From JBGOUJ01 sp041477005 (GTDB taxonomy: Bacteria; Acidobacteriota; Terriglobia; Bryobacterales; JACQDG01), in NCBI GenBank assembly GCA_041477005.1, contig JBGOUJ010000093.1:1-16838 (forward strand): a stretch of DNA of 16,838 nt. Direction: 5' to 3'. The number at the start of each line of letters is the position of its first letter. Within the stretch, counting starts at the first letter, position 1. Below the pieces are notes generated by a model that was not told the origin of the DNA, searched no databases, and saw only the letters and a program-made list of their open reading frames with translations. The position numbers and the translations under genes are program-made. Of this stretch, positions 9,030-15,982 are shown in pieces.

Positions 9030-9790
9030 CCCAAGAGGAGATCCGGCAATACCTGCGGTTTTACCGCGATCTGGGGTTTGAGGAGCTGTACCAGAGGGAG
9101 CCTCCGATTCCTTCCCAGGCCGCCGCATCGCCCGAAAAACCGAAACCCACTGCCCGAGAGGCCGCGGCGCCGCCCCCGTCGAGCGACCTTTTTGTCGCCA
9201 TCGCCGCCGAGGCGCCGCGCGAAACCCTGGACCAGATCCAGGCCGACCTCGGCGACTGCACCCGCTGCCGCCTGCACAAGGGCCGTACCCATATCGTTTT
9301 CGGCGTCGGCATTCCGCAAGCCAGGCTGGTGTTCGTCGGTGAGGGGCCGGGGGCCGACGAAGACGCGCAGGGCATTCCGTTCGTGGGCCGGGCCGGGCAA
9401 CTGCTCACCCAGATGATCGAGGGCACGGCCGCCCGCGAGGGCCTGCCGTTGAAGCGGGCCGACGTGTACATCTGCAACGTGGTGAAGTGCCGGCCGCCGG
9501 AAAACCGGACGCCCGAGAAGGACGAGATGGACACGTGCAGCCCGTTCCTGTTCCGCCAACTGGAGTCGATCCGGCCGAAGGCGATCTGCGTGCTGGGCGG
9601 CACGGCGGCCAAGTCGCTGCTGAGCACCGCCACCGGCATCACGCAACTGCGCGGGAAATGGCAGGAGTGGCGGGGGATCCCGGTGATGCCGACCTATCAC
9701 CCTTCCTTCCTGCTGCGCGGCTATAACGCGCAGTACAAGCGCGAGGCGTGGGAGGACCTGAAGAAGGTCCTGCACTATGTCTATGATTGA
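9026..9790 (+). CDS. Family 4 uracil-DNA glycosylase (iron-sulfur type)
   Basis: A 254-residue family 4 uracil-DNA glycosylase that removes uracil from DNA at the start of base excision repair. The iron-sulfur ligands are visible as Cys78 and Cys81 (CTRC), Cys155 (VKCRPPENR) and Cys171. Motif 1 is GEGPGADEDAQGIPFVGRAG from residue 106, and the C-terminal motif is YHPSFLLR. Residues 30-60 are a proline/alanine-rich linker joining a short N-terminal helix (MTQEEIRQYLRFYRDLG) to the catalytic domain, a common arrangement in these longer versions. The ATG overlaps the coaBC stop by 4 bases, implying coupled translation. Identification is firm at family level. The gene name varies among bacteria (udg/udgA), so none is given. 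Confidence 0.93.
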   Translation: MTQEEIRQYLRFYRDLGFEELYQREPPIPSQAAASPEKPKPTAREAAAPPPSSDLFVAIAAEAPRETLDQIQADLGDCTRCRLHKGRTHIVFGVGIPQARLVFVGEGPGADEDAQGIPFVGRAGQLLTQMIEGTAAREGLPLKRADVYICNVVKCRPPENRTPEKDEMDTCSPFLFRQLESIRPKAICVLGGTAAKSLLSTATGITQLRGKWQEWRGIPVMPTYHPSFLLRGYNAQYKREAWEDLKKVLHYVYD

Positions 9791-9799
9791 GGTGCGAAG

Positions 9800-10066
9800 G
9801 TGAACTGGAACGACGCCGCCGAAGACCTGCTGGGGCAGATCCTGCAACGCACGCCGCGCCCGGTGCGCGACGCGACCGAGGCCCGGATCCGCGAAGCCGC
9901 CGAAGCCCACGCCGCCGACAACGGCCTGTCGCGAGTGGGCGTGCAAACGGTCCTGGCGGCTTACATCCAGATCACGCCCGAGGCGCTGCGCCCCGAGCTG
10001 CCCCACCAGCTCGAAGCCCTGGGCCTGGACGCCAGCGACTACGAGCACCTGCTGCCCGAGGTGTGA
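9800..10066 (+). CDS. Small PCP_red-like domain protein, function unknown
   Basis: An 88-residue protein. WNDAAEDLLGQI at the start, then TPRPVRDATEARIREAAEAH and LSRVGVQTVLAAY, resemble the small helical domain found at the C-terminus of light-independent protochlorophyllide reductase subunit B (PCP_red). Stand-alone copies occur in non-photosynthetic bacteria with no assigned role. Nothing else here suggests chlorophyll synthesis. GTG 9800 is chosen because GAGG (9789-9792) precedes it by seven bases. That site overlaps the stop of the glycosylase gene, so the gene is probably translated from the same message. The remaining sequence (EALGLDASDYEHLLPEV) is acidic. The family assignment is from memory of the motif and only moderately sure. 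Confidence 0.72.
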   Translation: MNWNDAAEDLLGQILQRTPRPVRDATEARIREAAEAHAADNGLSRVGVQTVLAAYIQITPEALRPELPHQLEALGLDASDYEHLLPEV

Positions 10067-10116
10067 CGTACGGAGTTCAAGGCCCTCTCAGAGTGGGAGG
10101 CTCTCGGGTCCGCGCT

Positions 10117-10791
10117 CTACGCTCCACGATCCACCACCGGTGGCTTCGCCGCCGGTTGCTGCCGAGGGAAAATGTTGCTTGCGCGGGCGTACAGCGCCGC
10201 TTCCAGCCGGTCTTTAACGCCGATTTTGGTGAACACTTTGCCCACGTGCCACTTCACGGTTTCCGGGCTAAGGTGAAGCTGGCCGGCGATCTGGCGGTTC
10301 GTGCGGCCGGCCCGGAGCAGGCCCAGAATCTCCCGCTCCCGGCTGGTCAGGGTGCTCTCGGCGCCGGCGGCGGCCAACGCCTGCTGCAGGGCGCGCGTCA
10401 CCAGGTGGCGCTCTGCCCAAATCTCCCCCCGGGCCACGGCCAGTATCGCCCTCTGCAACACCGCCATGGAAGCATCCCCGGGCAGATAGCCGCTGCACCC
10501 CAGCATCAACAGCCGGCAGATCGCGTCTTCGCTGTAGTCGTCGGCCAGGATCAGGATCTTGGCCGACTGGTCCAGCCGCGTGCGTTCCAGCAACGCCTGT
10601 TCATCCATCCGCCGCCAGGCCGCCGTCCCTACTACGGCAACACGCAGCCCCTGCTCCGGCGCCTGCTGGAACAACTCCTCCAAAGAGGAAGCTGCTTTGC
10701 CCACGGCAAAGTCGCTATAATTCCTAAGTAGGTGGGACAAGGCCTCTCGGACCAGAGGCCTCGGGTCCACAACCAAGACCGGTACGGGCAT
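10117..10791 (-). CDS. NarL/LuxR-type regulator with degenerate receiver domain
   Basis: A 224-residue DNA-binding regulator. Residues 1-120 have the fold pattern of a response-regulator receiver (VPVLVVDPRPLVREALSHLL at the N-terminus) and 148-207 are a LuxR-type helix-turn-helix (LTSREREILGLLRAGRTNRQ, then IAGQLHLSPETVKWHVGKVF). The receiver lacks key residues: the acidic pair is reduced to Asp9-Pro10, the phosphoacceptor position after strand 3 reads AVVGTAAW without Asp, the Ser/Thr after strand 4 is Ala83 (ILILADD), and the conserved Lys of SGYLLKD is Gly (SGYLPGD). It is probably not activated by phosphorylation. ATG 10791 is preferred because the alternative TTG at 10833 forms the -35 box of a good promoter. 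No kinase gene is adjacent. Targets are unknown, and the divergent small gene is a candidate. Confidence 0.88.
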   Translation of the reverse strand: MPVPVLVVDPRPLVREALSHLLRNYSDFAVGKAASSLEELFQQAPEQGLRVAVVGTAAWRRMDEQALLERTRLDQSAKILILADDYSEDAICRLLMLGCSGYLPGDASMAVLQRAILAVARGEIWAERHLVTRALQQALAAAGAESTLTSREREILGLLRAGRTNRQIAGQLHLSPETVKWHVGKVFTKIGVKDRLEAALYARASNIFPRQQPAAKPPVVDRGA

Positions 10792-10804
10792 GGCTGCAGG
10801 TTTC

Positions 10805-10833
10805 ACTGTAGGGAGCCGCCCCGGCAAAGTCAA
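10805..10833 (-). promoter_or_regulatory. Sigma-70-type promoter of the LuxR-type gene, nearly leaderless
   Basis: On the - strand, TTGACT (10833-10828) and TACAGT (10810-10805) are exactly 17 bases apart. Only 13 bases separate the -10 box from the ATG at 10791, so transcription would begin about 6-7 bases before the start codon, leaving no room for a Shine-Dalgarno sequence. No such site is seen. Confidence 0.6.
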
Positions 10834-10916
10834 CTGCCCTCACCCGAAACCCCTTGCCCGTCGGGGTTCTGTGGATATAGCACCCCAATAGCTTGGTGTG
10901 GTACGGAAGTTACCCC

Positions 10917-10939
10917 CAAGCCCTTTGACTTAAGGCTTG
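10917..10939. promoter_or_regulatory. Inverted repeat CAAGCC-N11-GGCTTG, possible operator
   Basis: Perfect 6-base half-sites at 10917-10922 and 10934-10939 in the divergent intergenic region. The right half-site overlaps the TTGACA box at 10937-10942. TTGAC is also directly repeated (10925 and 10937, 12 bases apart). The size and position suit a dimeric regulator, perhaps the divergent LuxR-type protein, but binding is inference. Confidence 0.4.
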
Positions 10940-10967
10940 ACAGGCCAGGTGGGCTAAGGTCCATAAT
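10937..10967 (+). promoter_or_regulatory. Probable promoter of the small ORF / RNA unit
   Basis: A perfect TTGACA (10937-10942) is followed after 19 bases by CATAAT (10962-10967). A second reading of the AT-rich box, TAATAT (10964-10969), gives a 21-base gap. The spacing is longer than ideal, so an activator may be needed. A start near 10974 would give a transcript of about 210 bases to the terminator at 11158-11184. Confidence 0.5.
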
Positions 10968-11004
10968 ATGCTTGGCGTTAGAGTGGAAGCGGGGGAGAGT
11001 GTGC

Positions 11005-11124
11005 ATGGGCGGGTCCTGCACGATTCACGGCCATCATGTCATCTACCCATACCACGGCCAACATGGGCGCGCGGCCACCGGCTGCGATCCGGCCCTGCCG
11101 GCCGATGGACATCACTGCCCGTAA
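11005..11124 (+). CDS. Small Cys/His-rich protein, 39 residues, unrecognised
   Basis: I do not recognise this ORF. The start codon has a very strong ribosome site, GGGGGAG at 10991-10997 with a seven-base gap to ATG 11005, and a promoter-like pair upstream. The peptide begins MGGSCTIHGHHVIYPYHGQH and ends CDPALPADGHHCP. It contains seven His (8, 10, 11, 17, 20, 36, 37), three Cys (5, 27, 38) and seven Gly, with no membrane segment or signal peptide. Third codon positions are mostly G or C, as in neighbouring genes. The composition suggests metal binding or a modified-peptide precursor, but no modifying enzyme is adjacent. The stop codon lies in a hairpin loop. The alternative is that the whole unit is a structured non-coding RNA and the ORF is accidental. 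Confidence 0.5.
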   Translation: MGGSCTIHGHHVIYPYHGQHGRAATGCDPALPADGHHCP

Positions 11125-11158
11125 GGGCGGCCTCGACTGCCGGTTCTTGCATCGAGGC
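11117..11158 (+). ncRNA. Two consecutive perfect hairpins after/within the small ORF (3' UTR or small RNA)
   Basis: GCCC-GTAA-GGGC (11117-11128) has a GNRA tetraloop that contains the TAA stop codon of the small ORF. It is followed one base later by GCCTCGA...TCGAGGC (11130-11136 with 11152-11158), a 7-bp stem with a 15-base loop. Upstream, CCCAT/ATGGG and GCGGCC-acc-GGCTGC can also pair. With the terminator directly after, this looks like a compact structured RNA. It matches no riboswitch or RNA class I can recall. Confidence 0.45.
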
Positions 11159-11184
11159 ACGCCCATCGGCGTGGCTTTCTTTTT
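11158..11184 (+). terminator. Intrinsic terminator
   Basis: CACGCC (11158-11163), loop CATC, GGCGTG (11168-11173), followed by GCTTTCTTTTT. A 6-bp GC-rich stem plus T-run is a classical Rho-independent terminator. It closes the small ORF/RNA unit and lies only 17 bases before the SGNH-like gene, which must therefore have its own start or rely on read-through. Confidence 0.8.
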
Positions 11185-11186
11185 GT

Positions 11187-11192
11187 TATAAC
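11187..11192 (+). promoter_or_regulatory. Possible -10 box of the SGNH-like gene
   Basis: TATAAC, eight bases before ATG 11201, immediately downstream of the terminator T-run. If used, the transcript would start within one or two bases of the ATG and be leaderless. No good -35 box is seen at the expected distance, so this is tentative. Confidence 0.25.
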
Positions 11193-11200
11193 GCATCCGC

Positions 11201-12361
11201 ATGGACCCCACCCCGGCCGCCCGTTTGAAACTCCTGTGGGCTCGAATGGCTCTTCTCGCCGTAAGCTTGGCCGTGGCCGGCCTGGTTGCGGAAGGCCTCC
11301 TGCGATGGGTTTTCCACGCCGCCCCTCTGCTCGATGTGGACATCTACTACCTCGATGCCGCCGGGAACTTGCGCCTGCGGCCCGGCGCCCGGCGGCGCCA
11401 CGTCACGCGCCTCTGGGATGTTGCGATCGCCATCAACGCGGAAGGCTTCCGCGATCGTGTAATCCCGGTCCCGTCTCCGGCCCTTCCTGTCCTCGCACTG
11501 GGCGATTCCTTCGCCTTCGGCTGGGGCGTAAGTCTGGAGCAGACCTATCTCTACCTGGTGGAGGAGCGCCTGGACCAGGCCCGGCCCATCCGCATCGTCA
11601 AGGCGGGGACGCCGGGCACCGGCCCCAGCGACCAGCTCCGGCTGCTGGAGTCGATCGGCGACCAATACCGGCCGCAACTCGTCCTGCTGAGCTTTTTCGT
11701 GGGCAATGACTTCACCGACGTCCAGATGGGCGGCATCGCTCAGTTCGAAGTGAAAGACGGCCTGCTGTTGCGGCGCGAGCTCCGCGCGCCGGCCTGGTCC
11801 GAGGCCTTGCGGCAAAAGCTCTCCCGCTCCTCTCACCTGCTGCAATTTCTGCGGGCGGTGCAATTGGATCTGGAGCGACGACGCGCCGCCGGCGCCGCGG
11901 TCCCGCACGCCGCCCTGGCCGCCCGCGATCCGTGGCTGCTCGAGTTTGCCAAGGTCCACCTGCGCCAGTACCCGCCCGAGACCGCCCGCGGCGTGGAAGA
12001 GACGCTCCGATGCCTCGACCGCTTCCAGGATTATTGCCGCCGGCGGAACGCCGATTTCGTCTTACTGGTCATCCCTCGCAGCATTCAGATCAGCCCCGAA
12101 GAGCTGGCCGAGTGGCAGGCGGTTTTCCAGATCTCGGACCCGGACCTCGACCACCCACAAAAGATCCTGAACGACTGGGCCCAGCGCCGCGGCGCCCGCA
12201 TCCTGGACCTGTTGCCCGCCTTCCGCCGCTACGCCGCCGAGCATCCTGGGCAAAAGCTCTACTACTATCCGGATGCCCACTTCAGCCCGGCCGGCCACAA
12301 GCTGACCGCCGAGCTTCTGTCGGACTACCTGGCCAAGCAAGGCCTGCCAAAGCTTCCTTGA
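11201..12361 (+). CDS. Membrane-anchored SGNH/GDSL-like hydrolase
   Basis: A 386-residue protein. A hydrophobic segment at about residues 16-34 after a short basic stretch is a signal anchor, so the rest probably faces the periplasm. The SGNH signatures are present: LALGDSFAFGWGV with Ser103, a Gly in KAGTPGTGPSDQ, FVGNDFTD with Asn169, and PDAHFSPAGHKL with Asp358/His360. The family cleaves or transfers acyl esters on polysaccharides, lipids or other substrates. This arrangement is common in acetyl-modifying proteins near exopolysaccharide loci, but no such genes lie here, so the substrate is unknown. Residues 180-270 between the blocks are a helical insertion with many Arg and Leu. ATG 11201 is the only reasonable start. 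No Shine-Dalgarno is visible, and a terminator lies directly upstream. Confidence 0.85.
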   Translation: MDPTPAARLKLLWARMALLAVSLAVAGLVAEGLLRWVFHAAPLLDVDIYYLDAAGNLRLRPGARRRHVTRLWDVAIAINAEGFRDRVIPVPSPALPVLALGDSFAFGWGVSLEQTYLYLVEERLDQARPIRIVKAGTPGTGPSDQLRLLESIGDQYRPQLVLLSFFVGNDFTDVQMGGIAQFEVKDGLLLRRELRAPAWSEALRQKLSRSSHLLQFLRAVQLDLERRRAAGAAVPHAALAARDPWLLEFAKVHLRQYPPETARGVEETLRCLDRFQDYCRRRNADFVLLVIPRSIQISPEELAEWQAVFQISDPDLDHPQKILNDWAQRRGARILDLLPAFRRYAAEHPGQKLYYYPDAHFSPAGHKLTAELLSDYLAKQGLPKLP

Positions 12362-12425
12362 CGAAGGAGCCGCCGCTCCCCTCGGCATCAAACCCACTAT
12401 CGGGCTGGCGGCCGGCGGATGAGCC

Positions 12426-15400
12426 TCACTGCACGGCCAGCGTCACATTAGCCTGGCTATTGACGTTCCCGATCGTCACCACGACCGGAACCGTGCTGCC
12501 GGAGGCGATATTGGCGGGGATGCGGGCGTTGACCTGGAGCACTCCCGCCACCAGGCCAGGGGCGGCGCCTTGGTAGAGCACCTCTGCATTCTGCCCTCCG
12601 ATGGTTACCGAAACCGATTGCAGGGGCCGGCGCAGGACATTTCCGGTGACCAGGCCATTGATACCCGTGGGCGTGGTCTGGCCTTCACCGGTCGCGTAGA
12701 TCATCACGACCGAGCCCTTGGCGGCGGGCTTGGCGGCCCCATTGACCGAGAAGTCCGGATTGAGGACAGCCCCCTGGCCCGTGCCCATCGAGTTCAGCGT
12801 GAAGATGGCGGGCGCGGTATCCACCACCTTCAGATCGATGCCGGGCGATCGCACCGCTTGAAACTCGACCTCCAGGCGGGTGCTGAAGCGGCCCGCGATT
12901 TCATAGGGCACAACGGCGCTCACCTGCGTGCTCGAAGCGTAGATCATCGGCGCGGGATTGCCGTCGAAAAGCACGCGTGTAGCGCCGATGGATGTGTCCA
13001 CGTTGCCGGCGGTGTTGAGTCGCAAGCCTACCGCGGTCGCGGGCCCGATGCCGGCGCCAAACAGGGTCACGATCTGGCCGGGAGCAACCGCGGTGGGCAG
13101 GAAGCTCGCCGCGTTCACCACCGCCGTGACGGCGGGCGCCGGGGGCGCAGCGGCGGTCACGGTCAGCGCGACGCTGACGATTTGCGGACCGGTGGCGGCG
13201 GACGGCGAGTTGATGGTGACCGTGCCGGTGTAAAGGCCGGCCGCGAGACTCGAAGGGCTGACCGAGACGAGCAGCGTGACAGGGGTGGCGCCGCTCGCCG
13301 GCGTTACCGAGAGCCAGGTCCCTCCGCTGCCGGTATTCACCGAGGCTGTTATGCTCAGGCTCGCGCCGGAGCCGGCCGAGACGGCGAGTGCTTGGGACGG
13401 GGGCGCGCTCGCGCCGATCTGGTAATTGAAAGCCAAGACGCCGGGTGTGACGAACAGCGGCTGTGCCGGGCTCACCGTTAGAGTCACCGAAATGATTTGC
13501 GGGCTGTTGGCCGCGCCGGCGGAAACGACGGTGATGGAACCGTTGTAGGTTCCGGCGGAGAGGCTGGTCCCGTTCACCGAGACGCTCAAAGTGGCGGGCG
13601 TGGTCCCGCTGGTGGGGCTGACCGACAACCAGCCCGCGCCGCTGCTGATCGAAGCGGTCGCTGAGAAACTCAGGCCGGCGCCACCGGAAACGGAGACGGC
13701 GAGCGTCTGCGCCGGGGGCGCCTGCCCGCCGACCGTCTGGCTGAAAGTAAGCGACGCCGGAGTGATCACGAGCGTCACCGAAGAGCTGACGGTCAGAGTA
13801 ACCGGTATTGTCAGCGGGCTATTAGGCGCCGCGGGCGCGGTCACCACGACCGAGCCGGTGTAGGTTCCTGCCGCCAGCCCTGTCGGATTCGCCGTTACAG
13901 TCAAGTTGCTGGCCGTGGTCCCGCTGCTGAGATTCGCCAGCAACCATGGCCCGGAGCTGGTGGTGGTGGAAACCGTGAAGCTCAGCGGCGTGCTGTCGGT
14001 GCTGGTGAGCGAAACGATCTGAATGGGTGTGCTCGTCGCTCCGACCGGGGCCGAAAAAGTCAGCGAACTCGAACCGGCGACGATCAAAGCCGTCTGGCTC
14101 ACGACCAGCGTCACATTGACCGTTTGCGGGCTGTTCCCGGCGCCCGCTGCCGTCATGGTGATCGATCCACTATAGGTACCCGAGGTCAAGCTCGCCGGAC
14201 TTACGCTCACCGTCAGGTTGCCGGGAGTGGTGGTTGCGCCGCCGGCATTCACTGCGAGCCAACCGCCGCCGCTCGAAGTAGCGGCCGAGGCGGTGAAACT
14301 CAAGGGAACGCCGGTCGAGGTGACCGACACGGTCTGGCTGGCGGGCGTGGCCCTCCCGATTTGGAAGGCAAAGGAAAGCGAGCCGGGACTGAGGTTAAGC
14401 AGCGGATTGTTGCTCACCGTAAGGGTGACCAATACCGTCTGTGGGCCGTTGCCCGAGGTTGCCGAGGCGACAGTGATGGAGCCGGCGTAGGTCCCCGGAG
14501 CGAGGCTGTCCGCGTTCACACCGACGATCACGTTGCCGGGCGTGGTCCCGCTTAGGGGGCCGACGAGCAGCCAGGGGCCGCCGGCCGTCGTGGCCGACGA
14601 AACCGTGAACGGCAGAGCCGCGCCGGTCGAGCTAAGCGTCAAAGTCTGAGTGCCGGGCGGCGGCACTCCGTTTTGCACGTTGAAAGCAAGCGAGGTGCTG
14701 CTGACGTTCAATAGGGCGCTGTTGCTGACCGTGAACGTGACGGGTATGACCTGCGGGCCGTTCGACACGCCGGAGGCCGTGATCGTGACCGAGCCGGTGT
14801 AGGTTCCGGCGGCCAGCCCGGTCGGGTTTACTGCCACGTTGAAGCCGCTGGGGGTCACCCCGCTAGAGGAGGCCACGAGCCAGCCGCCTCCGGAGTTGGT
14901 TGCGGGCGACGCGAAGAAACTGACCGAAGCCTCACCGCTCGAGACGGACAGGACCTGATTGACCGGGGGTGCGCCGCCAATCTGAAAATTGAATTGCAGC
15001 GAGGCGGGGCTGATGGTCAATGGGGGATTGCTGCTGACCGTGAGCGTAACCGCAATCGTGGCGGGGCTGCCAGTGGCCCCGGAAGCCGTGACCGTCACGG
15101 CGCCGTTGTAAGTCCCCGCGGAGAGGCCGGCTGGGTTCACACTTACCGTGACGGCGCCCGGAGTGGTCCCGCTGGCGGGAGAAGCGAGCAGCCAGGGGCC
15201 GCCGGTGGAAGTGGTGGCGGGGGCTGTGAAGCTGAGCGGCGAGCCGCTGCTCGAAATGGAAAGCGTCTGGCCCGCGGGCGCAGCTCCCCCGATCTGATAC
15301 ACAAAGGAAAGCGAGCCAGGGCTGACCGCCAGTTGCGACGCGCTCGTCACCGCGAGCGACACCGCGATCTGGCTGGGGCTGTTGACGGCGCCGGAGGCCG

Positions 15401-15782
15401 CGGTGATGGTGATCGCGCCGTTGTAAGTCCCGGTCGCCAGGCCGGCCGGGTTCACCGCAACGCTGAAAGTGGCCGGGGCGGCGGACTGCGCCATGATACT
15501 GCCCGGCGTCGGGCTCACCGAGAGCCAGCCCCCGCCCGAATTCGTCGACGCAGTGGCGTTGACAGTAAGGCTTCCACCGCTGGTCGAAACCAACAACTGC
15601 TGCGCCGGCGGGAGGGTCGCGCCGGTCTGATAGGCAAAGGAGAGTGAGGTCGAGCTGAAGAGTAATGTGTTGTTTTGGGCAAGCGCTGTGTCGGTGCAAC
15701 CCAATAGCAGGATGAACGCGATCGCCAGGGAGAGTATGAAGGGGCAAGAGCTTTTCACGGCGTTTCTCGGAGTGTTGAGCAT
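12426..15782 (-). CDS. Exported protein with eight BACON-like repeats and Solibacter C-terminal domain
   Basis: An 1118-residue secreted protein. Residues 10-28 are hydrophobic. The signal ends either as a lipobox (LLGC, Cys29) or at ALA-Q (35/36), so lipoprotein or soluble export are both possible. Eight repeats of about 102 residues follow (near 40-145, 149-250, 254-352, 355-456, 459-561, 565-666, 670-770, 774-874). Each has xLxVSPxSLxFxYQxG, a W-L pair, SGTTP and VNPxGLxxGTYxGxVTVT, the pattern of BACON-like immunoglobulin-fold domains, which are linked to carbohydrate or mucin binding. Residues from about 886 (VVNAASFLPTAVAPGQIVTL, then FGAGIGP) to the end match the Solibacter-type C-terminal domain (TIGR03437). 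No catalytic domain is seen. ATG 15782 gives a proper signal peptide but lacks a clear ribosome site. It is likely a surface adhesin or binding protein. Confidence 0.88.
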   Translation of the reverse strand: MLNTPRNAVKSSCPFILSLAIAFILLLGCTDTALAQNNTLLFSSTSLSFAYQTGATLPPAQQLLVSTSGGSLTVNATASTNSGGGWLSVSPTPGSIMAQSAAPATFSVAVNPAGLATGTYNGAITITAASGAVNSPSQIAVSLAVTSASQLAVSPGSLSFVYQIGGAAPAGQTLSISSSGSPLSFTAPATTSTGGPWLLASPASGTTPGAVTVSVNPAGLSAGTYNGAVTVTASGATGSPATIAVTLTVSSNPPLTISPASLQFNFQIGGAPPVNQVLSVSSGEASVSFFASPATNSGGGWLVASSSGVTPSGFNVAVNPTGLAAGTYTGSVTITASGVSNGPQVIPVTFTVSNSALLNVSSTSLAFNVQNGVPPPGTQTLTLSSTGAALPFTVSSATTAGGPWLLVGPLSGTTPGNVIVGVNADSLAPGTYAGSITVASATSGNGPQTVLVTLTVSNNPLLNLSPGSLSFAFQIGRATPASQTVSVTSTGVPLSFTASAATSSGGGWLAVNAGGATTTPGNLTVSVSPASLTSGTYSGSITMTAAGAGNSPQTVNVTLVVSQTALIVAGSSSLTFSAPVGATSTPIQIVSLTSTDSTPLSFTVSTTTSSGPWLLANLSSGTTASNLTVTANPTGLAAGTYTGSVVVTAPAAPNSPLTIPVTLTVSSSVTLVITPASLTFSQTVGGQAPPAQTLAVSVSGGAGLSFSATASISSGAGWLSVSPTSGTTPATLSVSVNGTSLSAGTYNGSITVVSAGAANSPQIISVTLTVSPAQPLFVTPGVLAFNYQIGASAPPSQALAVSAGSGASLSITASVNTGSGGTWLSVTPASGATPVTLLVSVSPSSLAAGLYTGTVTINSPSAATGPQIVSVALTVTAAAPPAPAVTAVVNAASFLPTAVAPGQIVTLFGAGIGPATAVGLRLNTAGNVDTSIGATRVLFDGNPAPMIYASSTQVSAVVPYEIAGRFSTRLEVEFQAVRSPGIDLKVVDTAPAIFTLNSMGTGQGAVLNPDFSVNGAAKPAAKGSVVMIYATGEGQTTPTGINGLVTGNVLRRPLQSVSVTIGGQNAEVLYQGAAPGLVAGVLQVNARIPANIASGSTVPVVVTIGNVNSQANVTLAVQ

Positions 15783-15982
15783 GTCGTGCCAGTGGAGAGC
15801 ACAAACCCTGCCAAACCGGACGCGAGGCGGGCGGTACTTGTGTCTTTTGGAACAATCTTATTAAGATCTATGACTTACAGGCCTTGGGCGATCGGGATCA
15901 GGTCGCATGTAATTTTTGCGCACGATTACCGTCAAGAGCCGGTCCCACGGAGGAGCGGGGGTTTCATTCTTGCTTCTGATTG
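15783..15982. other. Intergenic region between two - strand genes, no gene found
   Basis: A 200-base stretch, more AT-rich in its middle (15850-15875, aatcttattaagatctatga) than the flanking genes. It must hold the start signals of the BACON-repeat gene, since both flanking genes are on the - strand. I found no convincing -35/-10 pair, hairpin with T-run or small ORF with a ribosome site. Confidence 0.5.

Noticed and set aside
10067..10116. Terminator between the PCP_red-like gene and the regulator
   Set aside because: Only short, imperfect stems without a T-run.
10792..10833. TTG at 10833 as the start of the LuxR-type gene, with gagg upstream
   Set aside because: The TTG belongs to a -35 box with exact 17-base spacing to TACAGT, and the receiver fold begins at the ATG at 10791.
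10968..11184. A known riboswitch, 6S RNA, SRP RNA or tmRNA
   Set aside because: I looked for the conserved boxes of TPP, cobalamin, glycine, SAM and c-di-GMP riboswitches and of the housekeeping RNAs and found none. It is left as an unclassified structured region.
12362..12425. Bidirectional terminator between the convergent SGNH-like and BACON-repeat genes
   Set aside because: GCCGCC and GGCGGC can pair but the loop is long and no T-run follows on either strand.
12570..13481. A long + strand open frame of 303 codons inside the BACON-repeat gene
   Set aside because: Antisense shadow of a repetitive GC-rich gene. The translation is Arg/Gly-rich without any domain, and the - strand frame has a signal peptide and recognised domains.
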